64,000 nt of DNA from Mactromeris polynyma. Taxonomy: Eukaryota > Mollusca > Bivalvia > Venerida > Mactridae. Within the stretch, counting starts at the first letter, position 1. Each line of letters opens with the position of its first letter. Under the pieces are notes generated by a model. It was given only the letters and a program-made list of their open reading frames with translations, searched no databases and had not been told where the DNA came from. Made by a program: the position numbers and the translations under genes. The DNA lies in assembly GCA_032209605.1 (NCBI GenBank), contig JASFXZ010000001.1, forward strand, positions 10,434,256 to 10,498,255, read 5' to 3'. Positions 1 to 15,100 of the stretch are shown piece after piece.

Positions 1-3000
1 CAGAATGAACAGTGCAATCATGTAGTGGATATATACAGAATGAACAATGCAATCCTGTAGTGGATATATACAGAATGAACAATGCAATCATGTAGTGGAT
101 ATATACAGAATGAAGAATGCAATCCTGTAGTGTATATATACAGAATGAACATTGCAATCCTGTACAGTACATATACAGAATGAACAATGCAATCATGTAG
201 TGGATATATACAGAATGAACATTCCAATCCTGTACAGTACATATACAGAATGAACAATGCAATCATGTAGTGGATATATACAGAATGAACAATGCAATCC
301 TGTAGTGGATATATACAGAATGAACATTGCAATCCTGTAGTGGATATATACAGAATGAACAATGCAATCCTGTAGTGGATATATACAGAATGAACAATGC
401 AATCATGTAGTGGATATATACAGAATGAACAATGCAATCCTGTAGTGTATATATACAGAATGAATAATGCAATCCTCTAGTGGATATATACAGAATGAAC
501 AATGCAATCCTGTAGTGGATATATACAGCATGAACAATGCAATCATGTAGTGGATATATACAGAATGAACAATGCAATTCTGTAGTGGAGATATACAGAA
601 TGAACAATGCAATCCTGTAGTGGATATATACAGAATGAACAATGCAATCCTGTAGTGGATATATACATAATGAATAATGCAATCCTCTAGTGGATATATA
701 CAGAATGAACAATGCCATTCTGTAGTGGATATATACAGAATGAACAATGCCATTCTGTAGTGGATATATACAGAATGAACAATGCAATCCTGTAGTGGAT
801 ATATACAGAAAACAACATGCAATCCTGTAGTGGATATATACAGAATGAACAATGCAATCCTGTAGTGGATATATACAGAATGAACAATGCAATCATGTAG
901 TGGATATATACAGAATGAACAATGCTATCATGTAGTGGATATATACAGAATGAACAATGCAATCCTGTAGTGGATATATACAGAATGAACAGTGCAATCA
1001 TGTAGTGGATATATACAGAATGAACAATGCAATCCTGTAGTGGAAATATACAGAATGAACAGTGCAATCATGTAGTGGATATATACAGAATGAAGAATGG
1101 AATCCTGTAGTGGATATATACAGAATGAACAATGCAATCCTGTAGTGGATATATACAGAATGAACAATGTAATCCTGTAGTGGATATATACAGAATGAAC
1201 AATGCAATCCTGTAGTGGATATATACAGAATGAACAATGCAATCCTGAAGTGGATATATACAGAATGAACAATGCCATTCTGTAGTGGATATATACAGAA
1301 TGAACAATGCCATTCTGTAGTGGATATATACAGAATGAACAATGCAATCCTGTAGTGGATATATACAGAATGAACATTGCAGTCATGTAGTGGATATATA
1401 CAGAATGAACATTGCAATCCTGTAGTGGATATATACAGAATGAACAATGTAATCCTGTAGTGGATATATACAGAATGAACAATGCAACCATGTAGTGGAC
1501 ATAAACATAATGAACAATGCAATCATGTAGTGGATATATACAGAATGAACAATGCAATCATGTAGTGGATATATACAGAAAGCAACATGCAATCCTGTAG
1601 TGGATATATACAGACTGAACAATGCCATTCTGTTGTGGATATAAACAGAATGACCTATGCAATGCTGTAGTGGATATATACAGAATGAACAATGCCATTC
1701 TGTAGTGGATATATACAGAATGAACAATGCCATTCTGTAGTGGATATATACAGAATGAACAATGCCATTCTGTAGTGGATATATACAGAATGAACAATGC
1801 CATTCTGTAGTGGATATATACAAAAAAAACATGCAATCCTGTAGTTGATATATACAGAATGAGCAATGCAATCCTGTAGTGGATATATACAGAATGAACA
1901 ATGCAATCCTGTAGTGGATATATACAGAATGAACATTGCAATCCTGTTGTGGATATATACAGAACGAACAATGCAATACTGTAGTGGATATATACAGAAT
2001 GAACATTGCAATCCTGTTGTGGATATATACAGAATGAACATTGCAATCCTGTTGTGGATATATACAGAATGAACATTGCAATCCTGTTGTGGATATATAC
2101 AGAATGAACAATGCAATCCTGTAGTGGATATATACAGAATGAACAGTGCAATCATGTAGTGGATATATACAGAATGAACAATGCAATCATGTAGTGGATA
2201 TATACAGAATGAACAATGCAATCCTTTAGTGTATATATACAGAATGAATAATGCAATCCTGTAGTGGATATATACAGAATGAACAATGCAATCATGTAGT
2301 GGATATGTACAGAATGAATAATGCAATCATTTAGATGATATATACAGAATGAACAATGCAATCCTGTAGTGGATATATACAGAATGAACAATGCAATCCT
2401 GTAGTGGATATATACAGAATGAACATTGCAATCCTGTAGTGGATATATACAGAAAAAAACATGCAATCCTTTTGTGGATATACACAGAATGAACAATGCA
2501 ATCCTGTAGTGGATATATACAGAATGAACATTGCAATCCTGTAGTGGATATATACAGAAAAAAACATGCAATCCTGTTGTGGATATACACAGAAAAAAAC
2601 ATGCAATCCTGTAGTGGATATATACAGAATGAACAATGCAATCATGTAGTGGATATATACAGAATGAACAATGCAATCCTGTTGTAGATATATACAGAAT
2701 GAACAATGTCATTCTGTAGTGGATATATACAGAATGAACAATGCCATTCTGTAGTGGATATATACAAAATGAACAATGCAATCCTGTAGTGGATATATAC
2801 AGAAAAAAACATGCAATCGGGTAGTGGATATATACAGAATGAACAATGCAATCTTGTAGTGGATATATACAGAATGAACAATGCAATCCTATAGTGGATA
2901 TATACAGAATGAACAATGCCATTCTGTAGTGGATATATACAGAATGAACAATGCCATTCTGTAGTGGATATATACAGAATGAACATTGCACTCATGTAGT

Positions 3001-5816
3001 GGATATATACAGAATGAACATTGCACTCATGTAGTGGATATATACAGAATGAACAATACAATCGTGTACAGTACATATACAGGATGAACAATACAATCGT
3101 GTACAGTACATATACAGGATGAACAATGCAATCCTGTAGTTGATATATACAGAATGAACAATGCAATCGTGTACAGTACATATACAGAATGAACATTGCA
3201 ATCCTGTAGTGGATATATACAGAATGAACAATGTAATACTGTAGTGGATATACACAGAATGAACATTGCAATCCTGTAGTGGATATATACAGAATGAACA
3301 ATGTAATCATGTAGTGGATATACACAGAATGAACATCGCAATCCTGTAGTGGATATATACAGAATGAACAATGCAATCATGTAGTGGATATACACAGAAT
3401 GAACATTGCAATCCTGTAGTGAATATATACAGAATGAACAATGCAATCCTGTAGTGGATACATACAGAATGAACAATGCAATCCTGTCGTGGATATATAC
3501 AGAATGAACAATGCAATCCTGTAGTGGATATACACAGAATGAACAATGCAATCCTCTACTGGATATATACAGAATGAACAATACAATCCTGTAGTGGATA
3601 TATACAGAATGAACAGTGCAATCATGTAGTGGATATATACAGAATGAACAATGCAATCCTGTAGTGGATATATACAGAATGAACAATGCAATCATGTAGT
3701 GGATATATACAGAATGAAGAATGCAATCCTGTAGTGTATATATACAGAATGAACATTGCAATCCTGTACAGTACATATACAGAATGAACAATGCAATCAT
3801 GTAGTGGATATATACAGAATGAACATTCCAATCCTGTACAGTACATATACAGAATGAACAATGCAATCATGTAGTGGATATATACAGAATGAACAATGCA
3901 ATCCTGTAGTGGATATATACAGAATGAACATTGCAATCCTGTAGTGGATATATACAGAATGAACAATGCAATCCTGTAGTGGATATATACAGAATGAACA
4001 ATGCAATCATGTAGTGGATATATACAGAATGAACAATGCAATCCTGTAGTGTATATATACAGAATGAATAATGCAATCCTCTAGTGGATATATACAGAAT
4101 GAACAATGCAATCCTGTAGTGGATATATACAGCATGAACAATGCAATCATGTAGTGGATATATACAGAATGAACAATGCAATTCTGTAGTGGAGATATAC
4201 AGAATGAACAATGCAATCCTGTAGTGGATATATACAGAATGAACAATGCAATCCTGTAGTGGATATATACATAATGAATAATGCAATCCTCTAGTGGATA
4301 TATACAGAATGAACAATGCCATTCTGTAGTGGATATATACAGAATGAACAATGCCATTCTGTAGTGGATATATACAGAATGAACAATGCAATCCTGTAGT
4401 GGATATATACAGAAAACAACATGCAATCCTGTAGTGGATATATACAGAATGAACAATGCAATCCTGTAGTGGATATATACAGAATGAACAATGCAATCAT
4501 GTAGTGGATATATACAGAATGAACAATGCTATCATGTAGTGGATATATACAGAATGAACAATGCAATCCTGTAGTGGATATATACAGAATGAACAGTGCA
4601 ATCATGTAGTGGATATATACAGAATGAACAATGCAATCCTGTAGTGGAAATATACAGAATGAACAGTGCAATCATGTAGTGGATATATACAGAATGAAGA
4701 ATGGAATCCTGTAGTGGATATATACAGAATGAACAATGCAATCCTGTAGTGGATATATACAGAATGAACAATGTAATCCTGTAGTGGATATATACAGAAT
4801 GAACAATGCAATCCTGTAGTGGATATATACAGAATGAACAATGCAATCCTGAAGTGGATATATACAGAATGAACAATGCCATTCTGTAGTGGATATATAC
4901 AGAATGAACAATGCCATTCTGTAGTGGATATATACAGAATGAACAATGCAATCCTGTAGTGGATATATACAGAATGAACATTGCAGTCATGTAGTGGATA
5001 TATACAGAATGAACATTGCAATCCTGTAGTGGATATATACAGAATGAACAATGTAATCCTGTAGTGGATATATACAGAATGAACAATGCAACCATGTAGT
5101 GGACATAAACATAATGAACAATGCAATCATGTAGTGGATATATACAGAATGAACAATGCAATCATGTAGTGGATATATACAGAAAGCAACATGCAATCCT
5201 GTAGTGGATATATACAGACTGAACAATGCCATTCTGTTGTGGATATAAACAGAATGACCTATGCAATGCTGTAGTGGATATATACAGAATGAACAATGCC
5301 ATTCTGTAGTGGATATATACAGAATGAACAATGCCATTCTGTAGTGGATATATACAGAATGAACAATGCCATTCTGTAGTGGATATATACAGAATGAACA
5401 ATGCCATTCTGTAGTGGATATATACAAAAAAAACATGCAATCCTGTAGTTGATATATACAGAATGAGCAATGCAATCCTGTAGTGGATATATACAGAATG
5501 AACAATGCAATCCTGTAGTGGATATATACAGAATGAACATTGCAATCCTGTTGTGGATATATACAGAACGAACAATGCAATACTGTAGTGGATATATACA
5601 GAATGAACATTGCAATCCTGTTGTGGATATATACAGAATGAACATTGCAATCCTGTTGTGGATATATACAGAATGAACATTGCAATCCTGTTGTGGATAT
5701 ATACAGAATGAACAATGCAATCATGTAGTGGATATATACAGAATGAACATTGCAATCCTGTTGTGGATATATACAGAATGAACAATGCAATCATGTAGTG
5801 GATATATACAGAATGA
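1..5816. repeat. 35-bp minisatellite array with a higher-order duplication
   Basis: About 166 head-to-tail copies of a 35-bp unit whose core reads tgaacaatgcaatcctgtag followed by tggatatatacagaa. Variants include an acagtacatatac block and an aaaaaaacatgc block that is shortened by about one base. The array is open at the left window edge and ends in unique sequence at about 5817. The pattern of variants at 1-2098 recurs at 3605-5702 with an offset of 3604 bp, so a block of about 103 units has been duplicated. The long minus-strand open frames arise because the unit has few stops; 35 is not a multiple of 3, so the same peptide cycles through three frames. No coding function is supported. The array lies just beyond the 3' end of lectin A. 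Confidence 0.97.
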
Positions 5817-6065
5817 ATCCGCAACTTCTGCATATTATTCTTATCTTTGAACCCGTTATCATCAAATTTGCAAGCAATTTATTAAATACATTTTATTAGA
5901 CAGGATTAACTGGTACTCATTTATCTTCGCCATTCTATTCGTATACAATCCGCGTTCTCGTCGAGCGAACACGTGATAATTATACATGTATTGAACGTCG
6001 CCGATAAAACAAAATAGAATATATAATATTTTAAAAGCAAATAAACACAAAAATCAAGCAATAAA

Positions 6066-6071
6066 TTTATT
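6066..6071 (-). promoter_or_regulatory. Polyadenylation signal AATAAA of lectin A
   Basis: On the minus strand AATAAA occurs about 38 nt downstream of the lectin A stop codon (6109). This would give a very short 3' UTR that ends before the 35-bp array. It is assigned from motif and spacing only. Confidence 0.5.
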
Positions 6072-6108
6072 GTTCTTTTTGGAATTAAAATTCATTTTTA
6101 CCATAAAA

Positions 6109-9100
6109 TTACCCAACAATTACAGAAGCACCAACTGCAGTAGAATACCTAAAATTTAAACATAAGTATAGTGACAAAGGATGCGTATATATACAATAAC
6201 TACATACATATGAGTGTTTATTCATAAGCATGTGTATAATGTGATACTATCAAAGTAAAATGCAGATATCACCAAATAGAATTATTTTACAATATTGTGT
6301 ACTGAAAATGTGATGTACGCCATTCAATTTCTAATTATCTGTGATCAGAAATCATCGTACGGTAATTATCATTTCGATTCTTTGTATCGTGTATTCGAAT
6401 TGGTAATGTGCATTTCGAAATAATGATATCTACATTTCGAATGTTTGATGCCTACATTTCGAAATTGAAATATCTTCATTGCGAATTGGTAATGTCTACA
6501 TTTCGTACAAATGACTTCTGCATTTCGAATTGGCGATACCTGCATTAAGAATTGGCTATACCTGCATTGCGAATTGGCGATACCTGCATTTCGAATTGGT
6601 GTTAGCTAATTGTATAATAGTGATACCTGCTTTATGAATTGGTGATATTTGCACTTCGAATTGATGATATCTACATTGGGAAATCATGATATTTCCTTTT
6701 CGAATTGGCGGTACCTGCTTTTTGAATTGGTGATATCTAAATTTATAATGGTGATGCCTGCATTTCGAATTGGTGATATCTAAATTGCGATTTAGCGATA
6801 CCTATATTCCGAATACATGATATCTAAAAGACGTGTCAATTAGAAAAACGGCACCCATACAAACAAAATGATATCAAATATTAGTGTGACTAGATTTGCC
6901 GTTCTGACATTAACGCTAGATTTTATGTATATTACATCTCGCCTTAGATTAGCTATTCTTATCTGCAGTACCTTTCATATACAAAGACAAATTACGATAT
7001 ACATGATTTGCTGCAAATTTAATTATCAAATAGATCTACGAAATACTAGCTTCAATTACTTTTACCACGTAAGGAAAATTTACATACAAATCCGTTTGTA
7101 AGAATCTTTGAAGTTTGCATTGAAATTCATAGGAATATGATAAATATACTGGGTTTGTCTTGTTGTATGGTTAAAGTCATATTAGAAACAGAAAACGAGA
7201 AATGACAAAAAGAAACTTACGACGAGCGTTCACATATGTACCTTAACCTAATGGAACAGAGGTAGTCATACCAGTGGTATTGGTGCTCTCTGCCTAATGC
7301 CACACAATCTTCTTCATGTTTAGCATTACCTTTAATGTAAAATCTACGTTATTGTTTAAATTTGCCGTTTCTGTTTTGTTATACACAGTGAAACATTGAC
7401 AAGAACAGTGTTCCTGGATTTGTTTCCTACACTAACTTGTTATGTTTGTTATACACAGTGAAATATTGACCAGAACAGTGTCCCTGTATTTGTTTCCTAC
7501 ACTTACTTGTTCTGTTTGTTATACACAGTGAAATATTGACCAGAACAGTGTCCCTGTATTTGTCTCCTACACTAACTTCTTATGTTTGTTATACACAGTG
7601 AAAAAGTGACCAGAACAGTGTCCCTGTATTTGTCTCCTACACTAACTTGTTATGTTTGTTATACACAGTGAAAGATTGACCAAAACAGTGTCCCTGGATT
7701 TGTCTCCTACACTAACTTCTTATGTTTGTTATACACAGTGAAATATTGACCAGAACAGTGTCCCTGTATTTGTCTCCTACACTAACTTGTTATGTTTGTT
7801 ATACACAGTGAAAGATTGACCAAAACAGTGTCCCTGGATTTGTCTCCTACACTAACTTCTTATGTGTGTTATACACAGTGAAATTTGACCAGAACAGTGT
7901 CCCTGGATTTGTCTCCTACACTAACTTGTTATGTTTGTTATACACAGTGAAAGATTGACCAAAACAGTGTCCCTGTATTTGTCTCCTACACTAACTTGTT
8001 ATGTTTGTTATACACAGTGAAATATTGACCAGAACAGTGTCCCTGGATTTGTCTCCTACACTAACTTCTTATGTTTGTTATACACAGTGAAATATTGACC
8101 AGAACAGTGTCCCTGTGTTTGTCTCCTACACTAACTTGTTATGTTTGTTATACACAGTGAAACATTCACCAAACCAGTGTCCCTGGATTTGTCTCCTACA
8201 CTAACTTGTTATGTTTGCTATACACAGTGAAACATTGACCCGAACAGTGTCCCTGGATTTGTCTCCTACACTAACTTGTTATGTTTGTTATACACAGTGA
8301 AACATTGACAACAACAGTGTCCCTGGAATTGTTTCCTGCACTCAGGGGTGTATCTAGTCCTTTTTGAAGTGTACGCACAATTAGGGTTTAAAGTGGCCCT
8401 TGACGTTGTTAAAGGAGAGAAACCTATTTGCATACCAAATTGAGGCTTGTATAACTCACTTGATACTGCAGGGAATATAAAGCGTTCGTTCAAATAAAAG
8501 GTAAACGAGGCTCTTATCTAATGACGAATTGTACGCACGGGTGTATTGTACGTAACGGCAGCTACGCCACTGCACTAACTCGTTTTTCCGCAACTAACAG
8601 AGTCATACTTCCCCCATTTTAAAAAGAGACCAATTAATTTAGAATGTAACGTTTAGACAGTCATTTTACAATCAGTTCAAGCATCACAGAGAAATATAGG
8701 ATCTTATATGAGTGTCCATTATTTATTGAATTTATTTTGGTTTTATATAAACAGTCAATCTTGCTTATGCAACCACGTGTCTTATGCGGCCATTTGCAGT
8801 AAGCGACCGCTTTGAAAACCTCCCGACATTTTTCGCTATATCTTTACGTTTTGCTAGGCGACTTTTGTTTAACGCGACCAGTCGGGTTTTTCAGTCATCG
8901 TTTTCCTTTAAACGACCGCTAATTCATAATTGACCGCAAATTAATTTATAAAGATTAAGTGTGTGCGTTTAATTTTTATTGGAAGACGTATAACATAAGA
9001 GCTGGTGAATATTTGTTTAAGAAATAAAAGAATAAAACACTTTGTATTTTTAAGTACAAATGTATGTATAGTAGCAGACTAGAAAATATTGAAGCCCGTT

Positions 9101-12100
9101 ATCTTATCTGGAACCAAGCTTTGTATTAAAAGACCGTTTCTTTAAGAGACCACTTTTTGTCTGACCCTTTGGCGGTCTCTTAATACAATATTGAATGTAT
9201 TTTATCGGTTAATTGTATGTCAGCATTTGTTTTGTAACTTTTTATTTTCATACAGCATAGCAAATAAAATTTGTACATTCTTTTTTTTCAAGGAACACAA
9301 CATTGAATAACCAATAAAATTTAAAAACAAAATAATAATAGAAAATTTAACTGTTTGGCTGAAGTAAAAACATACTTTTTAAGAGGATTGTTGGATATAA
9401 ATTGTGAATATAAATTCAATGATTGTTAGGATAACATTATTGAATTTACTAACCGAGTCTTCTAAAAACGATAAAAACGATCAGTTGCCGAGTTTTGTCA
9501 GTTTTAGAAGACGAGTTTATAATAAACTCAATAAAAATGTAAGATTCTATTTATCACATAACAGCAGAAACGTCTGGTTTTCGCCAAAACATTTAATTTA
9601 CCTTAAACCTTATATGCAAGCAAATACATTATTTCAGTTGCGAAATCTGAAAACTAAAAATATACCATTGTTAGGTTGATGGTGGCCCCAATATGTATAT
9701 TGTAATGGTATGGTTGTATTGGTCAGTCGATCTCTCCATAACCATGTTCCTTCTTCAACATCATCCATTCCACCAATCCATAGTTCTCCATGCACAAAAT
9801 TTCCTTAGAGTAATACATTATATAAATTAAGATATTCTGTTATATTTGGGTGTAAAGCTGTTTTTCATCCATATTTCTGTTATATGCAACATGTGCTCAG
9901 TACCCCGCAAAACCATAAATGAGGTCGGCGTGTTCATGAATTATATTTCAATTTTGATTTCTTATAATTTGTTAGAACTGTATGTTGCTAATTATCATTT
10001 TAACACTATTCTTTGTGACTTCGGAATCATGTACAGGCTAAAAGAAGTGGGGGGGGGGGGAATTAATTTTAACTATAACAAACAACTGTTTACTGCATCC
10101 GTTTGTATGGTGGCATATTTCTGCCAAATTAATCACGATACTTATCTAGTTAATTACTTAATTAACTTGATAATTATGTGGTAATCACGTTGTAGAAACT
10201 AGATAACTACTTAATTAACTAGATAATTATGTGGTTAACTAGATATGTATCGTGATAATGTTTTACACCAGATAAATATCTTAACACGAAAAATTGTCTG
10301 ATAGCATCAAATCTCATAATCACCAAAGTGACTGTATAGAAATAGGATACCGACAGAAAATGAGGCAACATCAGAATCATAGCTTGTGCTTAGATACTGT
10401 TGTCCTTCTTCTATCAACTCACACCGGCTCGATCAATAGATTATCGCCATATTTCAGTCAGAAAGTGTGACTTCAGAATACAAACAAATGGATAATAGTG
10501 TTAATAAGTGCGACATACTTACTATAAGCGTACAATCCTTCGAGATAAGTAGATACAAAATTCTGCTCTTCGGAAGAATTTACGAAGACTAAATGAGAAT
10601 TTAGTTTCAGGCATTCATCCTAAAATAGATTTGTTAACATTATGCAATAATAGTAAGGTAAAGAAAGAATATGCGTTGTGGTTATTTCTAAACGCCAAGA
10701 GAAGAAACTGCTACGAGGAGTTTAGGGGATTTAAACAAACTGCAAACTGTATAGTCTGAACTCAATTTCCCGTGCTTGTCAAATTTATCGGAGCTGTTCC
10801 AGACGTCAACAATCTGGTCGACACATAAATTCCTGTCAAGTCGATTTCCTAGGGGACATTCTCTCCAGGTTGGAGGAATTCCCAAGTGTCAGAATAATCC
10901 GCTGACTAAATACACTACAAACTCTCCACTGGTCACCCCATTAGAGCTAAACATAGATAGGTACACTATTAAATTGTTTAAACCAGTTAACATTCTGCGT
11001 ATCAGTACAAATATATTCAGTGTGATGCTGGTGAAGTTCTTACTTACTCGAAACTAGTCAAAGACTTTTGTTCATGTGTTTTCCTTGGCGGAGTTTTATA
11101 AGTATGACACCGAGCGTATACATGCATGCATTCCGCCAATAAGCTGTTTGATAATACAATGAGGCCAAAATACATATACAGTTGAAAGTTGGTGATACAT
11201 TAAGAACATCTTCTATCCATGGTTTGATACGCAACATTTACCGAGGAGACTGGAAGGTACGTTTGCATTAATGCCGGAGGAATCAAAGTTTGTGTTAATT
11301 ATTAAATACTTACGCTAGCGTTTTGTTGGCTTAGTTTGTTGTCGATGACGAAAGAATAGCAGGATTCGTCATGTCTAATCCAATGTTCAGGGCATCTTTG
11401 CACTGCATGAATATTGAGTGTCAATTATCAGAATATATGACGAAAATAAAGACGAATTACAAGAACGAAAAAGGAAGGCTCAACCGGAACACACCAGTTT
11501 GCACTTGTATAATGTACAAATATATTAGCCAAATATATTCTTATTGCATTAACTACGCAGGCAAAAAACTCAATTAGCAAATTAAAATGACTCTCATTTT
11601 TTAGTATTCCTGAAAGTGTGACGTCTAACGTATACTCGTATATGATTAACACATATATGTTTTAATTTTCAACAAATTGTGATGAAAAATAAATGTGTTC
11701 GTGTAAAAAGATTCAGGGGTCCGTTTAGAAGATTTGCTAAAAGTATTATAAATGTCGTCGAGTATCACAATGATAAGTTGAAAAAAAACACCCTAATATA
11801 CTTGTATTGTTCCATATGTTTGACACACGTAACATGAATCAGAGTACAACAATTACTGTTACAAATTCAATGCTTCTCAATCACTTGTCGACTTATTTAT
11901 TCGTAATAATGTAATACATGTATATCTGTGAATATAGAATGTTTGCATTTGCAAAACTTACCAACACTTGGTATTGAATGTATCGGGCCTGCTGTAGGTG
12001 TTGTAATTTGTTGAGTAGTAAGTGCTGCGGGTGACGTTGATGCTGCATTTAGTTAAACAAATTCAAATTACAACAAAAGTTGCTGTATTACTGTAAATAG

Positions 12101-15100
12101 GTTCTATGCATGTCTGATTATTTAATAATTAGAAAACAACCATCTGGTATAACGACGTTTTAACAATATTATGTTTTCTGACATTTGAATTAACTAGTGT
12201 GCATAGGTTTCCCACCAACACTGACCAGTTCTTTCGACAAAATGACCAAAATAAGAAAAGTGACAGATCAAACCGGACAACAAACACATTGTAGTAAAAC
12301 AAACTCTAGACCATTGTTTGAATATTGTACGCACATTCTATATGGATATCCAAAGGACGCGTTAATACAGAATAAGCTTGTGTATTAAATTAATCAAGAA
12401 ACACTGGTGTTTCTTATCCAAACGTGCGCGTTAATACATTACAACAATACAGAAATAGAGGATACGCATGGTTGATCATTAGAAAAATAACTTAACGATT
12501 CATCGTACAAAGAAGGTGCGTGTTTGTCGACGTGACCATCGGCGTTGTCATTGTTTGTGATGTCACTGATCTTGCATCAACTAAAAAAGAAACACCAGGG
12601 CCTGTATTCACTAAAACATGTTCGGACTTGATACATAAGCTTTTATTTCAATGAACTTTTATGAAATTCAAGTTCACGAGAATTGTTACGTCAAGAAAGC
12701 TGCTATGAATGCTTCAGCAGCAATAGTAGCAATTTTTGGGAGTGATCGTTTGTTCAACCACTTTGAAACATGTTTAATACTAAGTCTCAAATTCAGACTG
12801 TTAGTGAACACGGGCCGAGGACCAGGGGTTATAACGGATTCTCACTCAGCACCCAAATCTCAAATTAATCTTAGCAGTTTGGTATTGAAGTGATTGTTGA
12901 AAATGCTGGAAATTTAAAATGAGTGCTGAATACTCTGTTTATTCCCTTTCCTTTGAGGTTTTACTGTGATTATGAGTCCATAAAGAACAACACAGGAGAA
13001 TTAAGGGGGACAACTAGGAAGAAAATGTCAATGGGATAGAATACATCACGGAACAAGTCAGGAAAGTCGGTAATAGTATGCTGAAAGGGGGAGAGAAAAA
13101 ACATGAATATTGTATCAAGTGAAAAGATTACACATAGTGATCAGGTTAAACAGCATACATCTAAAACATAAATAGAAATAATAACCATACAGCGACTTGC
13201 AGCCTTGGAACTGTCAGTAAAAATACTAGCGGTTCAAATCAATTTAACAGCTAGCTAACATCACACTTAAACATATGCACATACATTTTCCCTTTGGTGT
13301 CCCCCTTATTTTTTATCTGTTCTTTATGGTCGGCCAGACCATTCTTTTCACCCCAATGTCCATACACGTTAACCCTTGCAACTCCTCAGTGCCTGATGTG
13401 TTTGGACTGTTGTGTAGCAGATGTGTTTTTTTGTGTTGAGGCATTGTCTTGTGTATGCAGCCTTCCCTGTCACAACTTAATCTATCTTTGTACTATTTTG
13501 AATATTATCTTATCTGGTGTCATTTTCTATAACATGTTTCAGGACATATATGCATTTAGCTTGAAACTGAAAACACGAAATTTGAAATTACTCATTCTGT
13601 TGTGTTTGACCTTACTTCATTTGTATACATAATGTAGTATTTTATTATAATATGGTAAACATCGTTCCAGATTTTGAGCAAGACTAACTCGTTAGTCAAC
13701 AAGCAGCAATTTCTCAATTTCCTTACCGAATTTTAGCCAACAAAAGCATTATTGAGAACATATGCGTCCATTGAGTTCTGAACTCACGACCTCCATGGAT
13801 AACGCCTTATACATCAACGAGTGGGCGTACCGGACGGACTACTTAATAGCACGTGGACTGCTAAAGTTGTGTATTTATTAAATAAATGCATTTCTAATTC
13901 TTTACGATCATAGAAAAACAAAGTATCATCCGAAAAATGTATGTGATATAAATCCATTTTTTTCTTACCAATATCGGTCAATGGAATTTCACCAGTGCAC
14001 GCTTGTTTAACAGTGTCACCGCCTTGTTTCTCTACATATCCAATCTGAAATAAAGAATTTAAATAAGAATTGAAGATACTGAGTAACAGATCTCTAATTT
14101 AGCCAACATTTCAATTCTTATGTGACTGTAATTTTATCAATATATTGTATGCCAAATTTCGTAAAATGACAAAACACTTGAACACGAACGTAAGTTGTCA
14201 ACAAGTGCATGCGACGCGTTCCTATGCGTTTAGGACAAAATCCATCACAATTCGGTCATTGTTAACGGATCGATGTGGAAATGATAGATGGTCCACCATA
14301 CCATAGACGTGTGCATTTTTATAGATGCAGATTCATAGGTTACGAAGTAAAATGAAAGAGAGAATAAGTTGCTACAGGGAACGCCACACACCTAAAAAAA
14401 GCCTCCCCACACAGTCCTACCAACAGTCCATAAAACATCAGACATTTTAGGAGGTGCAAGGGTAAATACTCAATGATGATCCTCAAAATAGTTTAACTGA
14501 TGAAAAATCAAATTACAGTAAGTTGTCTTCCTTCATGGAGAAGAGACGATAACTTATAAGTTGGCATGCTCTCCCGCGTTTGATTTGAAACTTAATCCTA
14601 ATTATATGAATAAAGTTAGTCGCGAGTCAATGATATCACCTTTCATGATTTCCTGTATGTGTTTCGATGTTACACAGTTTGACTATAGTGAACTTGGTCC
14701 CTTGCATTGCTTCGGGTAGTATTTTATTACGGTAGTTAATGACAAGTTTTCACAAGTCAATGACCATATAGTGGTTAATCATGAGGTTAGCTGGCTGATA
14801 AATCGATTTAAACCTCCAGTATTTTTACTGACAGTTGCAATGCTATGCATCGCTATGAGGTTATTATTCATACGGATGTTAAGTTTCCCTTTTCCCATAT
14901 GCACCTCGTTATTGCCTAATGATTCGTTGGCTGATGTTTGCCCTCACACCTCATTATTCCCTAATGATTCGTTGGCCGATGTTTGCCCTTCACCTCCTTA
15001 TTCCCTAATGATTTGTTGGCTGATGTTTGCCCTCACACCTCCTTATTGTCTAATGATTCGTTGACTGATGTTTGCCCTCACACCTCCTTATTCCCTAATG

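Noticed and set aside
1866..2072. Plus-strand 68-codon open frame in the 35-bp array (also at 5470-5676)
   Set aside because: Repeat artefact, duplicated exactly with the higher-order block.
1..5816. CRISPR-like array
   Set aside because: Units are contiguous 35-bp repeats without unique spacers in a eukaryotic, intron-containing window. It is a minisatellite.
18..5833. Many long minus-strand open frames across the 35-bp array (for example 267 and 279 codons)
   Set aside because: The same 35-residue repeat appears in overlapping frames simply because the unit rarely contains stops. There is no start context, splice evidence or domain.
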